From Clostridia bacterium (GTDB taxonomy: Bacteria; Bacillota; Clostridia; Oscillospirales; CAG-272), in the NCBI GenBank assembly GCA_024404655.1, contig JAKSPR010000029.1, forward strand, positions 1 through 14,408: a DNA stretch of 14,408 bases, read 5' to 3'. Under the pieces are notes generated by a model. That model was not told the DNA's origin and searched no databases. It saw nothing but the letters and a program-made list of their open reading frames with translations. This document shows, one piece after another, positions 1 to 8,296 of the stretch. Every line of letters starts with the position of its first letter. Positions within the stretch are counted from its first letter, which is position 1. A program made the translations under genes and the position numbers.

Positions 1-641
1 TTGTCAATGCCGACGGCGGACTGGATATCACATTCATGTGTGAGAAGACCGATTCCGCGCTGACCAAGATCCGTGATTATCAGAAGAACTCCGAGGGCTT
101 CTTTACCTACAAGACTCAGTATGACGAAGAACTCTTCTTCAATAACGGCACCCTGGCATTTGCGCCTCTGCGTTTCTACGCTGCTTTCAAAGCGCTGCGT
201 GATATGAAGGATACCTACTCCATCCTACCCTTCCCGAAGTGGGATGAAGCACAGGATGCTTATTACACCAATGCAGATGACAAGTTCCTGACCTTCTCCG
301 TTCCTCAGACCGCTTCCGATCCCGCTTATGTCGGTAAGATCTTTGAAGCGCTCTCCGCGGAAAGCTACCGTTCCGTCTACCCGACCTATTATGACGTAGC
401 GCTCAAGGGCAAATACTCCTCCGATCCGTCCACTGCCGAAATGATCGACCTCATCATGAGCGGACGAAAGTTTGAAGTCTCCTTCCAGTTCGGTGAACAG
501 TATTTCGCACGTCTGCCCTACCTGTTCCGCGATCTGCTGCTCAGCCCGTCTGTTGCTCTGACCAAGAAGTATGCAACGGTAGAGAAGCAGCTCAATAAGA
601 ACCTTGAAAAGTTCTACGCACAGTTTGAAGATCAGGATTGA
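1..641 (+). CDS. ABC transporter extracellular solute-binding protein, C-terminal part (5' end outside window)
   Basis: The reading frame is open from the first bases of the window (frame starting at base 3) to a TGA at 639-641, giving about 213 residues, so the start and signal peptide lie upstream. The segment resembles the C-terminal lobe of clostridial family 1 (sugar-type) solute-binding proteins. It has a stretch with NNGTLAFAP followed by LPFPKWDEAQ, the usual 'model protein presents plausible target value' region of this family, then a helical tail rich in aromatic and charged residues that ends in a lysine- and glutamate-rich helix. Such proteins are lipid-anchored outside the membrane and deliver substrate to an ABC permease. 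The substrate cannot be told from this part. The gene is followed 18 bases later by an intrinsic terminator, so it is the last gene of its unit. The family call rests on overall resemblance rather than a catalytic motif. Confidence 0.75.
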   Translation, partial: VNADGGLDITFMCEKTDSALTKIRDYQKNSEGFFTYKTQYDEELFFNNGTLAFAPLRFYAAFKALRDMKDTYSILPFPKWDEAQDAYYTNADDKFLTFSVPQTASDPAYVGKIFEALSAESYRSVYPTYYDVALKGKYSSDPSTAEMIDLIMSGRKFEVSFQFGEQYFARLPYLFRDLLLSPSVALTKKYATVEKQLNKNLEKFYAQFEDQD

Positions 642-659
642 TTTCATAAATCCCGCTTT

Positions 660-694
660 CAGCCGCAGGAAAGACCTGCGGCTGATCTTTTTCT
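660..694 (+). terminator. Intrinsic terminator after the solute-binding protein gene
   Basis: A perfect 10-base-pair GC-rich stem (CAGCCGCAGG at 660-669 pairing with CCTGCGGCTG at 675-684) has a 5-base loop AAAGA and is followed by a T-rich run at 686-694. It lies 18 bases after the stop codon. This is a classic rho-independent terminator. Confidence 0.93.
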
Positions 695-725
695 GAAATT
701 ATTTTCAAACTTTCGCCGATACCTC

Positions 726-754
726 TTGAATTATGTCGGAAAAGAAGGTATAAT
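726..754 (+). promoter_or_regulatory. Vegetative (sigma-A type) promoter for the serine hydrolase lipoprotein gene
   Basis: A -35 element TTGAAT at 726-731 is separated by exactly 17 bases from a perfect -10 hexamer TATAAT at 749-754. Transcription would start at about 761. The promoter sits between the upstream terminator and the lipoprotein gene, so the leader is only about 27 bases if translation starts at 788. No operator-like palindrome is visible around it. Confidence 0.85.
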
Positions 755-787
755 ATTAGTATTGTCAGTATTGTGAGGTATCCGTCT

Positions 788-1828
788 TTGTTCCGTTTTC
801 CGAAAATTCTTTCTTTGTGCGCCATTCTGCTTGCGGCGGCGATGCTGCCGGGCTGCGGTACAGCCGCGGTCCAGACACCGTGGATGTATGATCCCATCGG
901 CGCACAGTTTGTCTACGGTGCGCGATCCCGACAGTTGAATACGATGCTCCCCATTGTGGAAGAAACCGCAGGCGGCTCCTTTGTTGATAACCGCAACGAT
1001 GTCTTTGAAGACGGTGTCATCACCGTCAACAATTCCTCCTACGTCATCCCGCAGAGCATGATCGACACGCTGTGGAGCACCATGGAAGAATACAAATTCG
1101 TCACCGGGTTCTATGTCATCGACCTTGAGACCCACATGTCCTTCGGTCTGAATGTCGACAAGAAATTCTCCGCTGCTTCCACCGTCAAATCCGGCTACGC
1201 TTTATATCTTGCCAAGCAGCTTGCCGCCGGCAATGTAGCCCTGACCGATATTCTTGAATACAAGGAGCAGCACTACTGCACCGGTTCCGGTTCCACCCAG
1301 TATTCCGAATACGGCACGCTGTTTACCCTGAAAGCGCTGTTCTACCGGATGCTGTATAATTCCGACAATGTCGCCTATTACATGCTTGCCGACTATACCG
1401 GCGTGACGGGCGTCAACGAAATGTTCGAATCCCTCGGTATTGATGCTCATCTGACACGGCTGGACCACTGGTGTGATTTCTCTCCCCGCGATCTTGCCAC
1501 AATCTGGACAGAGATCTGGAACTTCAAGGACACCTGCGATGAAGGACGTCTGCTCTGGACCTATCTGACGACGAATCTGTATAACGAATTTGACGTCGCT
1601 ATACCCCAGTATGAGAAATACGAAAGCGCTCACAAATCCGGCTGGAACCACTATGGCTACCATGAATCCGGCATTGTGGACAACGGAAACCGCCAGTACA
1701 TCTGCGTCGTCATGACCGAGACCGGAAACAAAAACGATTGTCTCCACCGCACCATCCGCAACCTTGACAACATTATGAAAGACTACGATATCTGGCTGAA
1801 AAACCAGAGATCGGTCGGACAGAATTAA
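788..1828 (+). CDS. Serine hydrolase lipoprotein, class A beta-lactamase-like fold
   Basis: The 346-residue product begins with a lipoprotein signal: basic FRFPK, a hydrophobic stretch, then the lipobox LPGC with Cys23, so it is probably anchored on the outer face of the membrane. The three penicillin-recognising motifs are in order: STVK (Ser131 nucleophile, Lys134), SDN (192-194) and KSG (283-285). The omega-loop glutamate that hydrolyses the acyl-enzyme in true class A beta-lactamases is not visible; the matching stretch reads HWCDFSPRDL at 227-236. A peptidoglycan peptidase or other acyl-transfer role is therefore as likely as beta-lactam hydrolysis. The start chosen is TTG at 788, because GAGGT at 775-779 is a Shine-Dalgarno sequence 8 bases upstream. 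A GTG at 773 is in frame (351 residues) but has no ribosome site and lies only about 12 bases from the predicted transcript start. The gene is a single unit with its own promoter and terminator. Confidence 0.85.
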   Translation: MFRFPKILSLCAILLAAAMLPGCGTAAVQTPWMYDPIGAQFVYGARSRQLNTMLPIVEETAGGSFVDNRNDVFEDGVITVNNSSYVIPQSMIDTLWSTMEEYKFVTGFYVIDLETHMSFGLNVDKKFSAASTVKSGYALYLAKQLAAGNVALTDILEYKEQHYCTGSGSTQYSEYGTLFTLKALFYRMLYNSDNVAYYMLADYTGVTGVNEMFESLGIDAHLTRLDHWCDFSPRDLATIWTEIWNFKDTCDEGRLLWTYLTTNLYNEFDVAIPQYEKYESAHKSGWNHYGYHESGIVDNGNRQYICVVMTETGNKNDCLHRTIRNLDNIMKDYDIWLKNQRSVGQN

Positions 1829-1844
1829 CACTGATTTCAAAGAA

Positions 1845-1886
1845 AAATCCCATTGTGTTCCAGAGCACAATGGGATTTCTTTTTAT
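1845..1886. terminator. Bidirectional intrinsic terminator between convergent genes
   Basis: A perfect 13-base-pair inverted repeat (AAATCCCATTGTG at 1845-1857 with CACAATGGGATTT at 1866-1878) has an 8-base loop. On the plus strand it is followed by CTTTTTATTT. On the minus strand it is followed by a run of T residues (TTCTTTG after the AAATCCC arm). It lies 17 bases after the lipoprotein stop codon and directly beyond the stop codon of the minus-strand ATPase homologue, so it can end both convergent transcripts. Confidence 0.9.
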
Positions 1887-4800
1887 TTATCTGACTTTTT
1901 GATATCATCAAGAGAGATATTTTCCGGGTCTTCCAGATGAAACGACTGGGTCTCGGTATCGTAGAGATTCCGGTGGACACCGTCTTTGTTGTACTCTGCC
2001 ATAATGGCCTCGTACTCATCCTCGGAGAACAGATAGCCAAGTCCCGGGAATTCCCGGTCGGCTTCTTCTTCGGTAAAGCGGACAGGAGCGGTTTCGTTCC
2101 GCAGGAATCCGCGGACGGCAGCACCGGAGGAACGGACTGTGATATTGCCGTTATCGCTATCTTCCCCGTCCTCACTGTCGGTTTCCCTGTCACCCATGAA
2201 TCCGGCGGCAACCGCTGCATCAAAGGCATCGGGATCGGGAATACCGTCTTTGTCGGGAATTTCAGCTGGCAGAACCAGGTCTTCCACATCATCGGGCAGA
2301 AGCATGATCTCATCCGGTTCTTCCACGTCAGTGATATCCTGACGGGCTCCGAAGGCCGGGCGATTCTGCATGGCGGCAGCCAGTGCATCGTCCTCGGACA
2401 GAGTATGCTTCGGCTGGAGCAGATCGAGATCGGCATCATCCTCGCGGAAAATGCTGCTGTTCTTCTTCGGCTTTGCAGATTCGTCCGCACCGCGGCGGTG
2501 TCTGTGTCTGCCGGATTTTGCACGTTCCTGTTCCACGTATGCTTCCATTTCAGCAGTATCGGGGCGGGGTGCACCGCTGTCTGCGGCATCCTCGTTTCTG
2601 ATCTGCGCAAAGAGGGAGGCAAGGAAACTGTGCGGGTGATTGACCTTTTCGGGAGTTTCGACAGGTGTTTGTGCAGTTCCGGGCTGCTCTTCTGTCGGCG
2701 TTTCTGCCCCGGCAGAAGTCGCTTCCATGGCCGTCGCCCCGACGTCTGTCGGTTCGGCTCCGGTCTCTGTTTCTTCAGCAGAAGCAGTTTCCGGTACGGC
2801 TTCTGCGATTGTGCCGGTGACGGGCTCCGGAGGCGTCTTCTTCGGCTTCTTTCTGCGGCGGACGCGCTTTGCCTTGGGGCCGTAGGCCTCGCGTTCCTCT
2901 TCCTCCTTCTGTTTTCGGAAGGCACGGAAGAGCTCGGCAATCTGGGAACGGTGTTCGCTGTTCTGTTCTTCTTCCGCTGCGATTTCGGGACGCTCCCGCA
3001 TTCTGGCAAGCATCTTGACGCATTCTGCCATAATCATCATAATCAGACAGAAGATGCCGATCGGAATCGCTGCGCGCATATCAAACTTGACAACGCCGAA
3101 CATGGTACCGAAATTGGGGAATAAGAAGAACAAAAGGAACAGTTCCACCACGGAAAGCAGGTAAAGTCCCTGCAGCGCACTCATGCGGATTCCCGGTTTC
3201 CAGAGGAAATCATCTCTCTGTACCGAGAACAGCATGATGATCTGAATGATGGTACTGGTGACAAACAGGATACTGCCGGTCTCCTGCTCCGTTGCGGCAA
3301 GGCCGACCCACGCGCAGAAGAACGAGGACAGAATGGAGGTACAGGCCCAGCAGACACCCGTCAGCACCGACGGGATATTGGACCGGATCGGATGCTCCAG
3401 CCACGGAACCGCATCCATAGAGCTGCGCAGGATATCGGATTCGGGTCTCTGGAAGGCGAAGATCATGACGGCGATGCAGTCCGCAAACAGACCTGCAAAC
3501 AGCGCCTGTACGGCGGACATACCGTCTTTGGCAAACAGGATGGTATAAAGGACCAGAATGAACCGCGCAATCTGGGAGGTCAAGAGGTACCGCACAATGC
3601 GGATGACCTGCAGATCGGTATTTTTTGCGATACGGATGGCATCAAGAATGCCGCGGAAACCGCCGCTTCCCTTCTGGTCGGCATCGGAGACGATCAGGTC
3701 GGATTCGAATTTGAGTGCTTCGCAGCCGTCCTCTCCTGCGCTTTCGGAAACCTTGGAGACGATCGTCTCGTGCTTTCCTGCACCGGCGGGCGTCTGTACC
3801 GCAATATTCTGGGCAAAGGAAACATCCGCTGCACGCAGCAGACACAGATCCTCCAGTCTTCGTCCGAGCACGCCGATGACCTCGCCATCCTCATGGAGAT
3901 GTTCCAGAAGTTCCATCTTCTGCTGGGTATCAAGGCCGCAGTAGAGACGGTAATAGGAAGCATTTGTCCGCCGGATGCCCTCTTTGCTGGCACGCAGCGC
4001 GGCTCCGTCGATACAGTGCTCTCTGTCCTCGATGATACCGAGCTGCTTGGCAAAGTATGCTTCCGCCGCCGCAGTTCTCTCACTGAGCAGTATGATCTTG
4101 ATACCGGCTTCTTTGGCATCTTCGACCAGCTGTGCTGCGCCGCGCAGATAGGGGGTCCGGAAGGCAACAATGCCTTCAAAGACCATATCCGACTGTGCTG
4201 CACCGAGGAACCGGAGAGTATTATACATCTGAATCCGGGAGGCAACGCCCACCGCGCTGTAGGCCTGACGCACCAGTTTGCGGTAGGCAAGCAGAGTCTG
4301 GGAAGGGGTCTGCGGGGTCAGCAGGAGGATTGTCCCATCCTTATAATAATAGGAACAGCGTTTGAGCAGCGCTTCGGGTTCTCCGCGGGAGATGGCGATA
4401 TAACGTTCCTTGTGGTTGACCAGCGTTGTGTCGAAATAGGATTCTCCGCCCGCGCTCTTGTGGTCGATCATCTGATAGGCGCGGTCAAGACGGACGTTAT
4501 AGACATCCATGCTGCGCGCGAGGTTCAGGATCGCTGTTTCTTCTTCGGTGTTTGCGCGGTCCTTCATTTTTCCGCTGCTCTGGGCCTGCAGATAGGCGAG
4601 ACCGTACATACCCGTGGACAGAATCGAATACAGGATCGGACGCTCCATGACCCGGCGGGCCTTGCGGTCCGTGATATCATAGAGATGGTCTCCTGCGTAA
4701 ATGCGGTCAACGATGCTTTCTCTTGTGGTAAGTACACCTTCCTTGGGGATCACAAGGCAGGTCAGATGCCGGAGGTTTTCCATCGACAGGGGATTTTTGA

Positions 4801-5755
4801 TGATAGCACCGGATTCATTCTCTCTGAAATGATGTACCGACTGCATGACGCCGCAGGCGAGGACGATATAGCCGAAGGCCACATACATCTCACTCATGGT
4901 GGAAACGGCAAAGGACATGCTCTTGATGAAGCTGGAAAACAGAGAGTTATGCAGTCCGGGCATCAGAAAGTCGATCAGCGTCAGGAAGAAGACCGCCGCG
5001 ATGACAACAAGACTCCAGACCCGGCTGATTTTGTTGATCATGCCAAGCAGAGGCATCGTCTCGTGGTTGACAATGGGACGGTTCTTGTCCGTGATGCAGA
5101 CCACAGTATCTTCACCCGTGGCGCAGATAATCGCCTGTGCTTCGCCGCCGACCACAAGGGTGGAGGCGAACACCATATTGCGCTGTTTTTCCGCCGCCAG
5201 GGTTTCGTGGATACCGTCATCAGCCTCTTTCAGGCGCAGGGGGCCGCGGCCGAAAAGGTGCGTTTCATCCACAAAGAAACCTTCCGCTTTGATGATACGC
5301 GCGTCCGCCGGTACAATATCACCGCGGGACAGGCAGATGAGATCGCCCGGAACCAGCTGTTTCTGGTCGATCATGTAAAGCCGCCCCTCGCGGATGACCC
5401 GTACTACGGGCAGCGTATAGCGGTCCATACCTTCCAGGGTCTTCTGGGCCTTGGTGTAGGCGATCAGCGTAGCGATCAGGTTCAGCGCGACCAGCACCAC
5501 GATGGACCACGCGCTGACGCTTTCCTCAAAAAGTGCCGCGATCAGCGCCGTGATGACCAGAAGATAGGACGTATAGTCCATGGTGATGCTCTTCAGGCAA
5601 TTATAGAAGGTGATTTTGGAGACAGGATAGATTTCGTTTTTCTTGTATTTTCTAAGCAGTGTCCGGCAGGCTTTCCGCGTCAGGCCTTTTTCCGCCGAGG
5701 TCTGCAGCTTTTCGGCGACAGCCTCACCGGACATCTGATACCAGTTGTCTGTCAT
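1883..5755 (-). CDS. P-type ATPase homologue lacking all catalytic motifs (pseudoenzyme), with long charged C-terminal tail
   Basis: The 1290-residue protein has the plan of a P2-type cation ATPase: N-terminal cation-ATPase domain (about 5-50), M1-M2 (about 60-100), actuator domain with VPGD and GDIVPAD (135-151), M3-M4 (about 245-302), nucleotide and phosphorylation domains (about 315-650), and M5-M10 (about 725-915). Every key catalytic motif is changed. DKTGTLT reads PKEGVLT (337-343, Pro in place of the phosphorylated Asp, codon at 4745-4747). TGES reads FGRG (168-171). TGD reads SER (558-560). TGDGVND reads LGRRLED (630-636). Ion-site positions are mostly lost too: compared with SERCA, Asn768 is Gln728, Glu771 is Arg731 and Asn796 is Gly755, while Glu289 and Asp759 remain. 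Residues 916-1290 form a cytosolic tail with a basic cluster (KRVRRRKKPKK) and Glu/Thr/Ala/Pro-rich, probably disordered stretches. ATG at 5755 is preceded only by a weak purine-rich site and lies 27 bases after the Clp gene. The fold assignment is firm; the role is unknown. Confidence 0.88.
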   Translation of the reverse strand: MTDNWYQMSGEAVAEKLQTSAEKGLTRKACRTLLRKYKKNEIYPVSKITFYNCLKSITMDYTSYLLVITALIAALFEESVSAWSIVVLVALNLIATLIAYTKAQKTLEGMDRYTLPVVRVIREGRLYMIDQKQLVPGDLICLSRGDIVPADARIIKAEGFFVDETHLFGRGPLRLKEADDGIHETLAAEKQRNMVFASTLVVGGEAQAIICATGEDTVVCITDKNRPIVNHETMPLLGMINKISRVWSLVVIAAVFFLTLIDFLMPGLHNSLFSSFIKSMSFAVSTMSEMYVAFGYIVLACGVMQSVHHFRENESGAIIKNPLSMENLRHLTCLVIPKEGVLTTRESIVDRIYAGDHLYDITDRKARRVMERPILYSILSTGMYGLAYLQAQSSGKMKDRANTEEETAILNLARSMDVYNVRLDRAYQMIDHKSAGGESYFDTTLVNHKERYIAISRGEPEALLKRCSYYYKDGTILLLTPQTPSQTLLAYRKLVRQAYSAVGVASRIQMYNTLRFLGAAQSDMVFEGIVAFRTPYLRGAAQLVEDAKEAGIKIILLSERTAAAEAYFAKQLGIIEDREHCIDGAALRASKEGIRRTNASYYRLYCGLDTQQKMELLEHLHEDGEVIGVLGRRLEDLCLLRAADVSFAQNIAVQTPAGAGKHETIVSKVSESAGEDGCEALKFESDLIVSDADQKGSGGFRGILDAIRIAKNTDLQVIRIVRYLLTSQIARFILVLYTILFAKDGMSAVQALFAGLFADCIAVMIFAFQRPESDILRSSMDAVPWLEHPIRSNIPSVLTGVCWACTSILSSFFCAWVGLAATEQETGSILFVTSTIIQIIMLFSVQRDDFLWKPGIRMSALQGLYLLSVVELFLLFFLFPNFGTMFGVVKFDMRAAIPIGIFCLIMMIMAECVKMLARMRERPEIAAEEEQNSEHRSQIAELFRAFRKQKEEEEREAYGPKAKRVRRRKKPKKTPPEPVTGTIAEAVPETASAEETETGAEPTDVGATAMEATSAGAETPTEEQPGTAQTPVETPEKVNHPHSFLASLFAQIRNEDAADSGAPRPDTAEMEAYVEQERAKSGRHRHRRGADESAKPKKNSSIFREDDADLDLLQPKHTLSEDDALAAAMQNRPAFGARQDITDVEEPDEIMLLPDDVEDLVLPAEIPDKDGIPDPDAFDAAVAAGFMGDRETDSEDGEDSDNGNITVRSSGAAVRGFLRNETAPVRFTEEEADREFPGLGYLFSEDEYEAIMAEYNKDGVHRNLYDTETQSFHLEDPENISLDDIKKSDK

Positions 5756-5782
5756 GAAACCGTAATCTTTCTTTTTTCAGGT

Positions 5783-8239
5783 TCAGAGACCGATTTTGAG
5801 CGTTTCTTTTCCGTTCTCATCACACGCCGTGCTGACGGTGATACAGCGGATATCATCCCGGTAACCGGAGATGATGGTGTTGGCAATGGCATCCTCCACA
5901 TGGGTCTGGATATAGCGGCGCATGTTGCGCGCACCATACTTACGGCTGAAGGATTCCCTTGCAATGACCCGCAGAGCGTCCTCCGTATAGAACAGAGTGA
6001 TCTCGCGCTCACCGAGAGCCGTGACCAGCTCGCCCATCATGATGCGGGCAATGGAGACGAAATCGTTTTCGTCAAGGGCGCGGAAGGTGATGATCTCATC
6101 CACGCGGTTGATGAACTCGGGACGCAGGAAGGAAAGCAGTGCTTTCTCGGTGCGGTCCTCGGCGATCTTCTGCTCGCTTGCACGGAATCCGGCGGTGTTG
6201 TCGTTGGCAACGGAACCCGCATTGGTCGTCATGACGATGACCGTATTCTCAAAGTTGACTTCCTTGCCGTGGGCATCGGTGATGCGTCCGTCATCGAGGA
6301 TCTGCAGAAGGATGTTCATCACATCCGGGTGCGCTTTCTCGATCTCATCAAAGAGGACGACGGAATAAGGCTTTCTGCGGATCTTCTCCGTCAGCTGACC
6401 TGCATCGTCATAACCCACATAGCCGGGAGGAGAACCGATGATGCGGGAAACCGCGAATTTTTCCATATATTCGGACATGTCAAGACGGATAAGGGCATCC
6501 GGTGTCTGGAACAGCTCTTTTGCCAGGGTCTTGACCAGCTCCGTTTTGCCGACGCCTGTGGGACCGGCGAAAATGAAGGAAGCGGGCTTTTTCTTATAGG
6601 AAATTCCGGCACGGGAGCGGCGCACGGCGCGGACAACTGCATCGACGGCAGCATCCTGACCGATGATCCGTCCGCGGAGATGTTCGCCCAGGTGTTCCAG
6701 ACGTTCAAATTCGCTGACTGTGATGGTAGAGGCGGGAATGCCGGTCCAGATCTCAATGACCTGTGCAAGCGCTTCCACATCCAGTTCCACATTGTCGCGT
6801 TCTTTGGAAAGCTCCGCAAACTGCTCCGTCTGCTGCAGCTCCCGGGAACGCAGTTCGGCAATGCGGGCATAGCGGGCATTGATGACGTCTTCCGAAGCAT
6901 CTGCATCGGGTTCCGCATTTTCAAGAACTTCCCGTTCTTCCTTGGTGTCCTCAATCGCCTGTTCCAGACGCTTGAGTTCATCCACGACCGGTGCATGGAG
7001 CGCTTCGTATGCCGATGCTTCGTCCATTAAGTCGATGGCTTTATCCGGCAGGAAACGATCGGTGATATACCGCTCGCTCATGATGACCGCACGGCGCAGG
7101 ATCGCCTCCGGGATGCGGATACCGTGGAACTTTTCGTAGTTTTCTTTGATACCGTGAAGAATTTCCACCGTATCATCCACAGAGGGTTCTTCCACAATGA
7201 TGGGCTGGAAACGGCGTTCCAGTGCGGCATCCTTTTCGATATACTTGCGGTATTCGGTCAGGGTCGTTGCACCGATGACCTGAATTTCACCGCGGGAAAG
7301 AGCGGGTTTCAGAATATTGGCTGCGTTCATGGAACCCTCGGCGTCGCCTGCTCCGGCGATGGTGTGAACCTCATCAATGACGAGGATGATATTGCCAAGG
7401 TTTTTGACCTCCTCGATGAGGCCCTTCATGCGGCTCTCGAACTGACCGCGGAACTGGGTTCCGGCGACAAGCGCAGTCAGGTCCAGAAGATGGACTTCCT
7501 TATTGTGCAGGCGGAACGGAACCTCTCCTTTTACGATGCGCTGTGCCAGTGCTTCCGCAATGGCGGTCTTGCCGACACCCGGCTCACCGATGAGGCAGGG
7601 ATTGTTCTTCTGTCTGCGGCAGAGGATCTGCAGCATTCTGGCAAGCTCCCGGTCGCGGCCGATGACAGGATCGAGATCGCCGTTCTTTGCACGGCGGGTC
7701 AGATCGACACAGTACGCATCGAGGAACTTCTTCTTTTTCCGCTTTTCCTTCGGGGGCTTCTCGTCCTTTTTGCCGTCTGCGCTGCCGTTCTCCCCGGAGG
7801 ATTTCTGATTGTCAGCAGCGTTGTTTCCTGCGCTGTTCTTCATAGGAATGCCAAACAGATTGCCAAGGGGGATATCGGAGAAGAGTTTGCCGAAATCCAT
7901 GGCGGGTGCTTTTCCGTCTCTGCTGTCGGCAGGTGCACCGGCTGCGTCTTCCGCGCCGGTTTCTTCCTCTTCTGCGGGTTCTTCACCGTCTTCATCCTCC
8001 GGTACGTCTCCCGGGAGGCCGTCGGGATTCATGGACTGCATCATCTGCTCCATATCCTGCTCCATCTTATCGAGCTGCTCATCATCAATGCCCATTTTTG
8101 CCAGCATTTCGTTGACAGGGCCAATGTTCATCTCTTTTGCGCAGCGCAGGCAGAGACCATCCTGGAGCATTTCTCCGCCTTCCATCCGGGTCATGAAGAC
8201 CACCGGAGGCCGCTTTTTGCATCTTGAACAAAGCTTCAT
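5783..8239 (-). CDS. clpE: ClpE-like AAA+ unfoldase (Clp/Hsp100 ATP-binding subunit) with N-terminal zinc finger
   Basis: This 818-residue Hsp100 ATPase unfolds proteins, normally feeding the ClpP protease. The N-terminus carries a zinc-finger pattern C4-x2-C7 ... C30-x2-C33 in place of the double Clp_N repeat; that is the ClpE signature. Residues about 75-170 are an acidic then lysine-rich linker of low complexity. NBD1 has Walker A GEPGVGKT (218-225) and Walker B ILVIDE (ending Asp289-Glu290). A charged coiled-coil middle domain follows (about 415-485). NBD2 has Walker A GPTGVGKT (559-566), Walker B VVLFDE (ending Asp631-Glu632) and the Clp C-terminal domain. The ClpP-docking loop after TTNAGS reads TAGF rather than the usual [LIV]G[FL]. 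The protein is longer than Bacillus ClpE (about 700 residues), mainly because of the linker. ATG at 8239 has AAAGGAAA 5 bases upstream. No CtsR or CIRCE operator was seen in the 57-base gap. ClpC is excluded by the N-domain. Confidence 0.92.
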   Translation of the reverse strand: MKLCSRCKKRPPVVFMTRMEGGEMLQDGLCLRCAKEMNIGPVNEMLAKMGIDDEQLDKMEQDMEQMMQSMNPDGLPGDVPEDEDGEEPAEEEETGAEDAAGAPADSRDGKAPAMDFGKLFSDIPLGNLFGIPMKNSAGNNAADNQKSSGENGSADGKKDEKPPKEKRKKKKFLDAYCVDLTRRAKNGDLDPVIGRDRELARMLQILCRRQKNNPCLIGEPGVGKTAIAEALAQRIVKGEVPFRLHNKEVHLLDLTALVAGTQFRGQFESRMKGLIEEVKNLGNIILVIDEVHTIAGAGDAEGSMNAANILKPALSRGEIQVIGATTLTEYRKYIEKDAALERRFQPIIVEEPSVDDTVEILHGIKENYEKFHGIRIPEAILRRAVIMSERYITDRFLPDKAIDLMDEASAYEALHAPVVDELKRLEQAIEDTKEEREVLENAEPDADASEDVINARYARIAELRSRELQQTEQFAELSKERDNVELDVEALAQVIEIWTGIPASTITVSEFERLEHLGEHLRGRIIGQDAAVDAVVRAVRRSRAGISYKKKPASFIFAGPTGVGKTELVKTLAKELFQTPDALIRLDMSEYMEKFAVSRIIGSPPGYVGYDDAGQLTEKIRRKPYSVVLFDEIEKAHPDVMNILLQILDDGRITDAHGKEVNFENTVIVMTTNAGSVANDNTAGFRASEQKIAEDRTEKALLSFLRPEFINRVDEIITFRALDENDFVSIARIMMGELVTALGEREITLFYTEDALRVIARESFSRKYGARNMRRYIQTHVEDAIANTIISGYRDDIRCITVSTACDENGKETLKIGL

Positions 8240-8296
8240 AGAATTTCCTTTCTCGGATAACCGTATCTCAGACGGTTGGGATCACGGAGGGACTGC

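Noticed and set aside
1937..3124. A 395-codon plus-strand open frame opposite the ATPase tail
   Set aside because: It is a shadow of the biased Glu/Asp/Ala codons of the tail; it has no ribosome site, promoter or family resemblance.
3392..7030. A 1212-codon open frame on the plus strand, antisense to the ATPase homologue and the Clp gene
   Set aside because: The minus-strand frames encode clear protein families across this whole stretch. The antisense product is rich in His, Arg, Gly and Asp, shows no recognisable domain or membrane pattern, and lacks a ribosome site. Such long mirror frames arise from codon choice in GC-rich genes. A proteomics or conservation test of the antisense frame would settle it.
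8240..8296. Heat-shock operator (CtsR or CIRCE) before the Clp gene
   Set aside because: I looked for GGTCAAA repeats and for TTAGCACTC-N9-GAGTGCTAA and found neither. Only a six-pair inverted repeat AACCGT/ACGGTT (8259-8277) is present, which is too short and unlike these operators.
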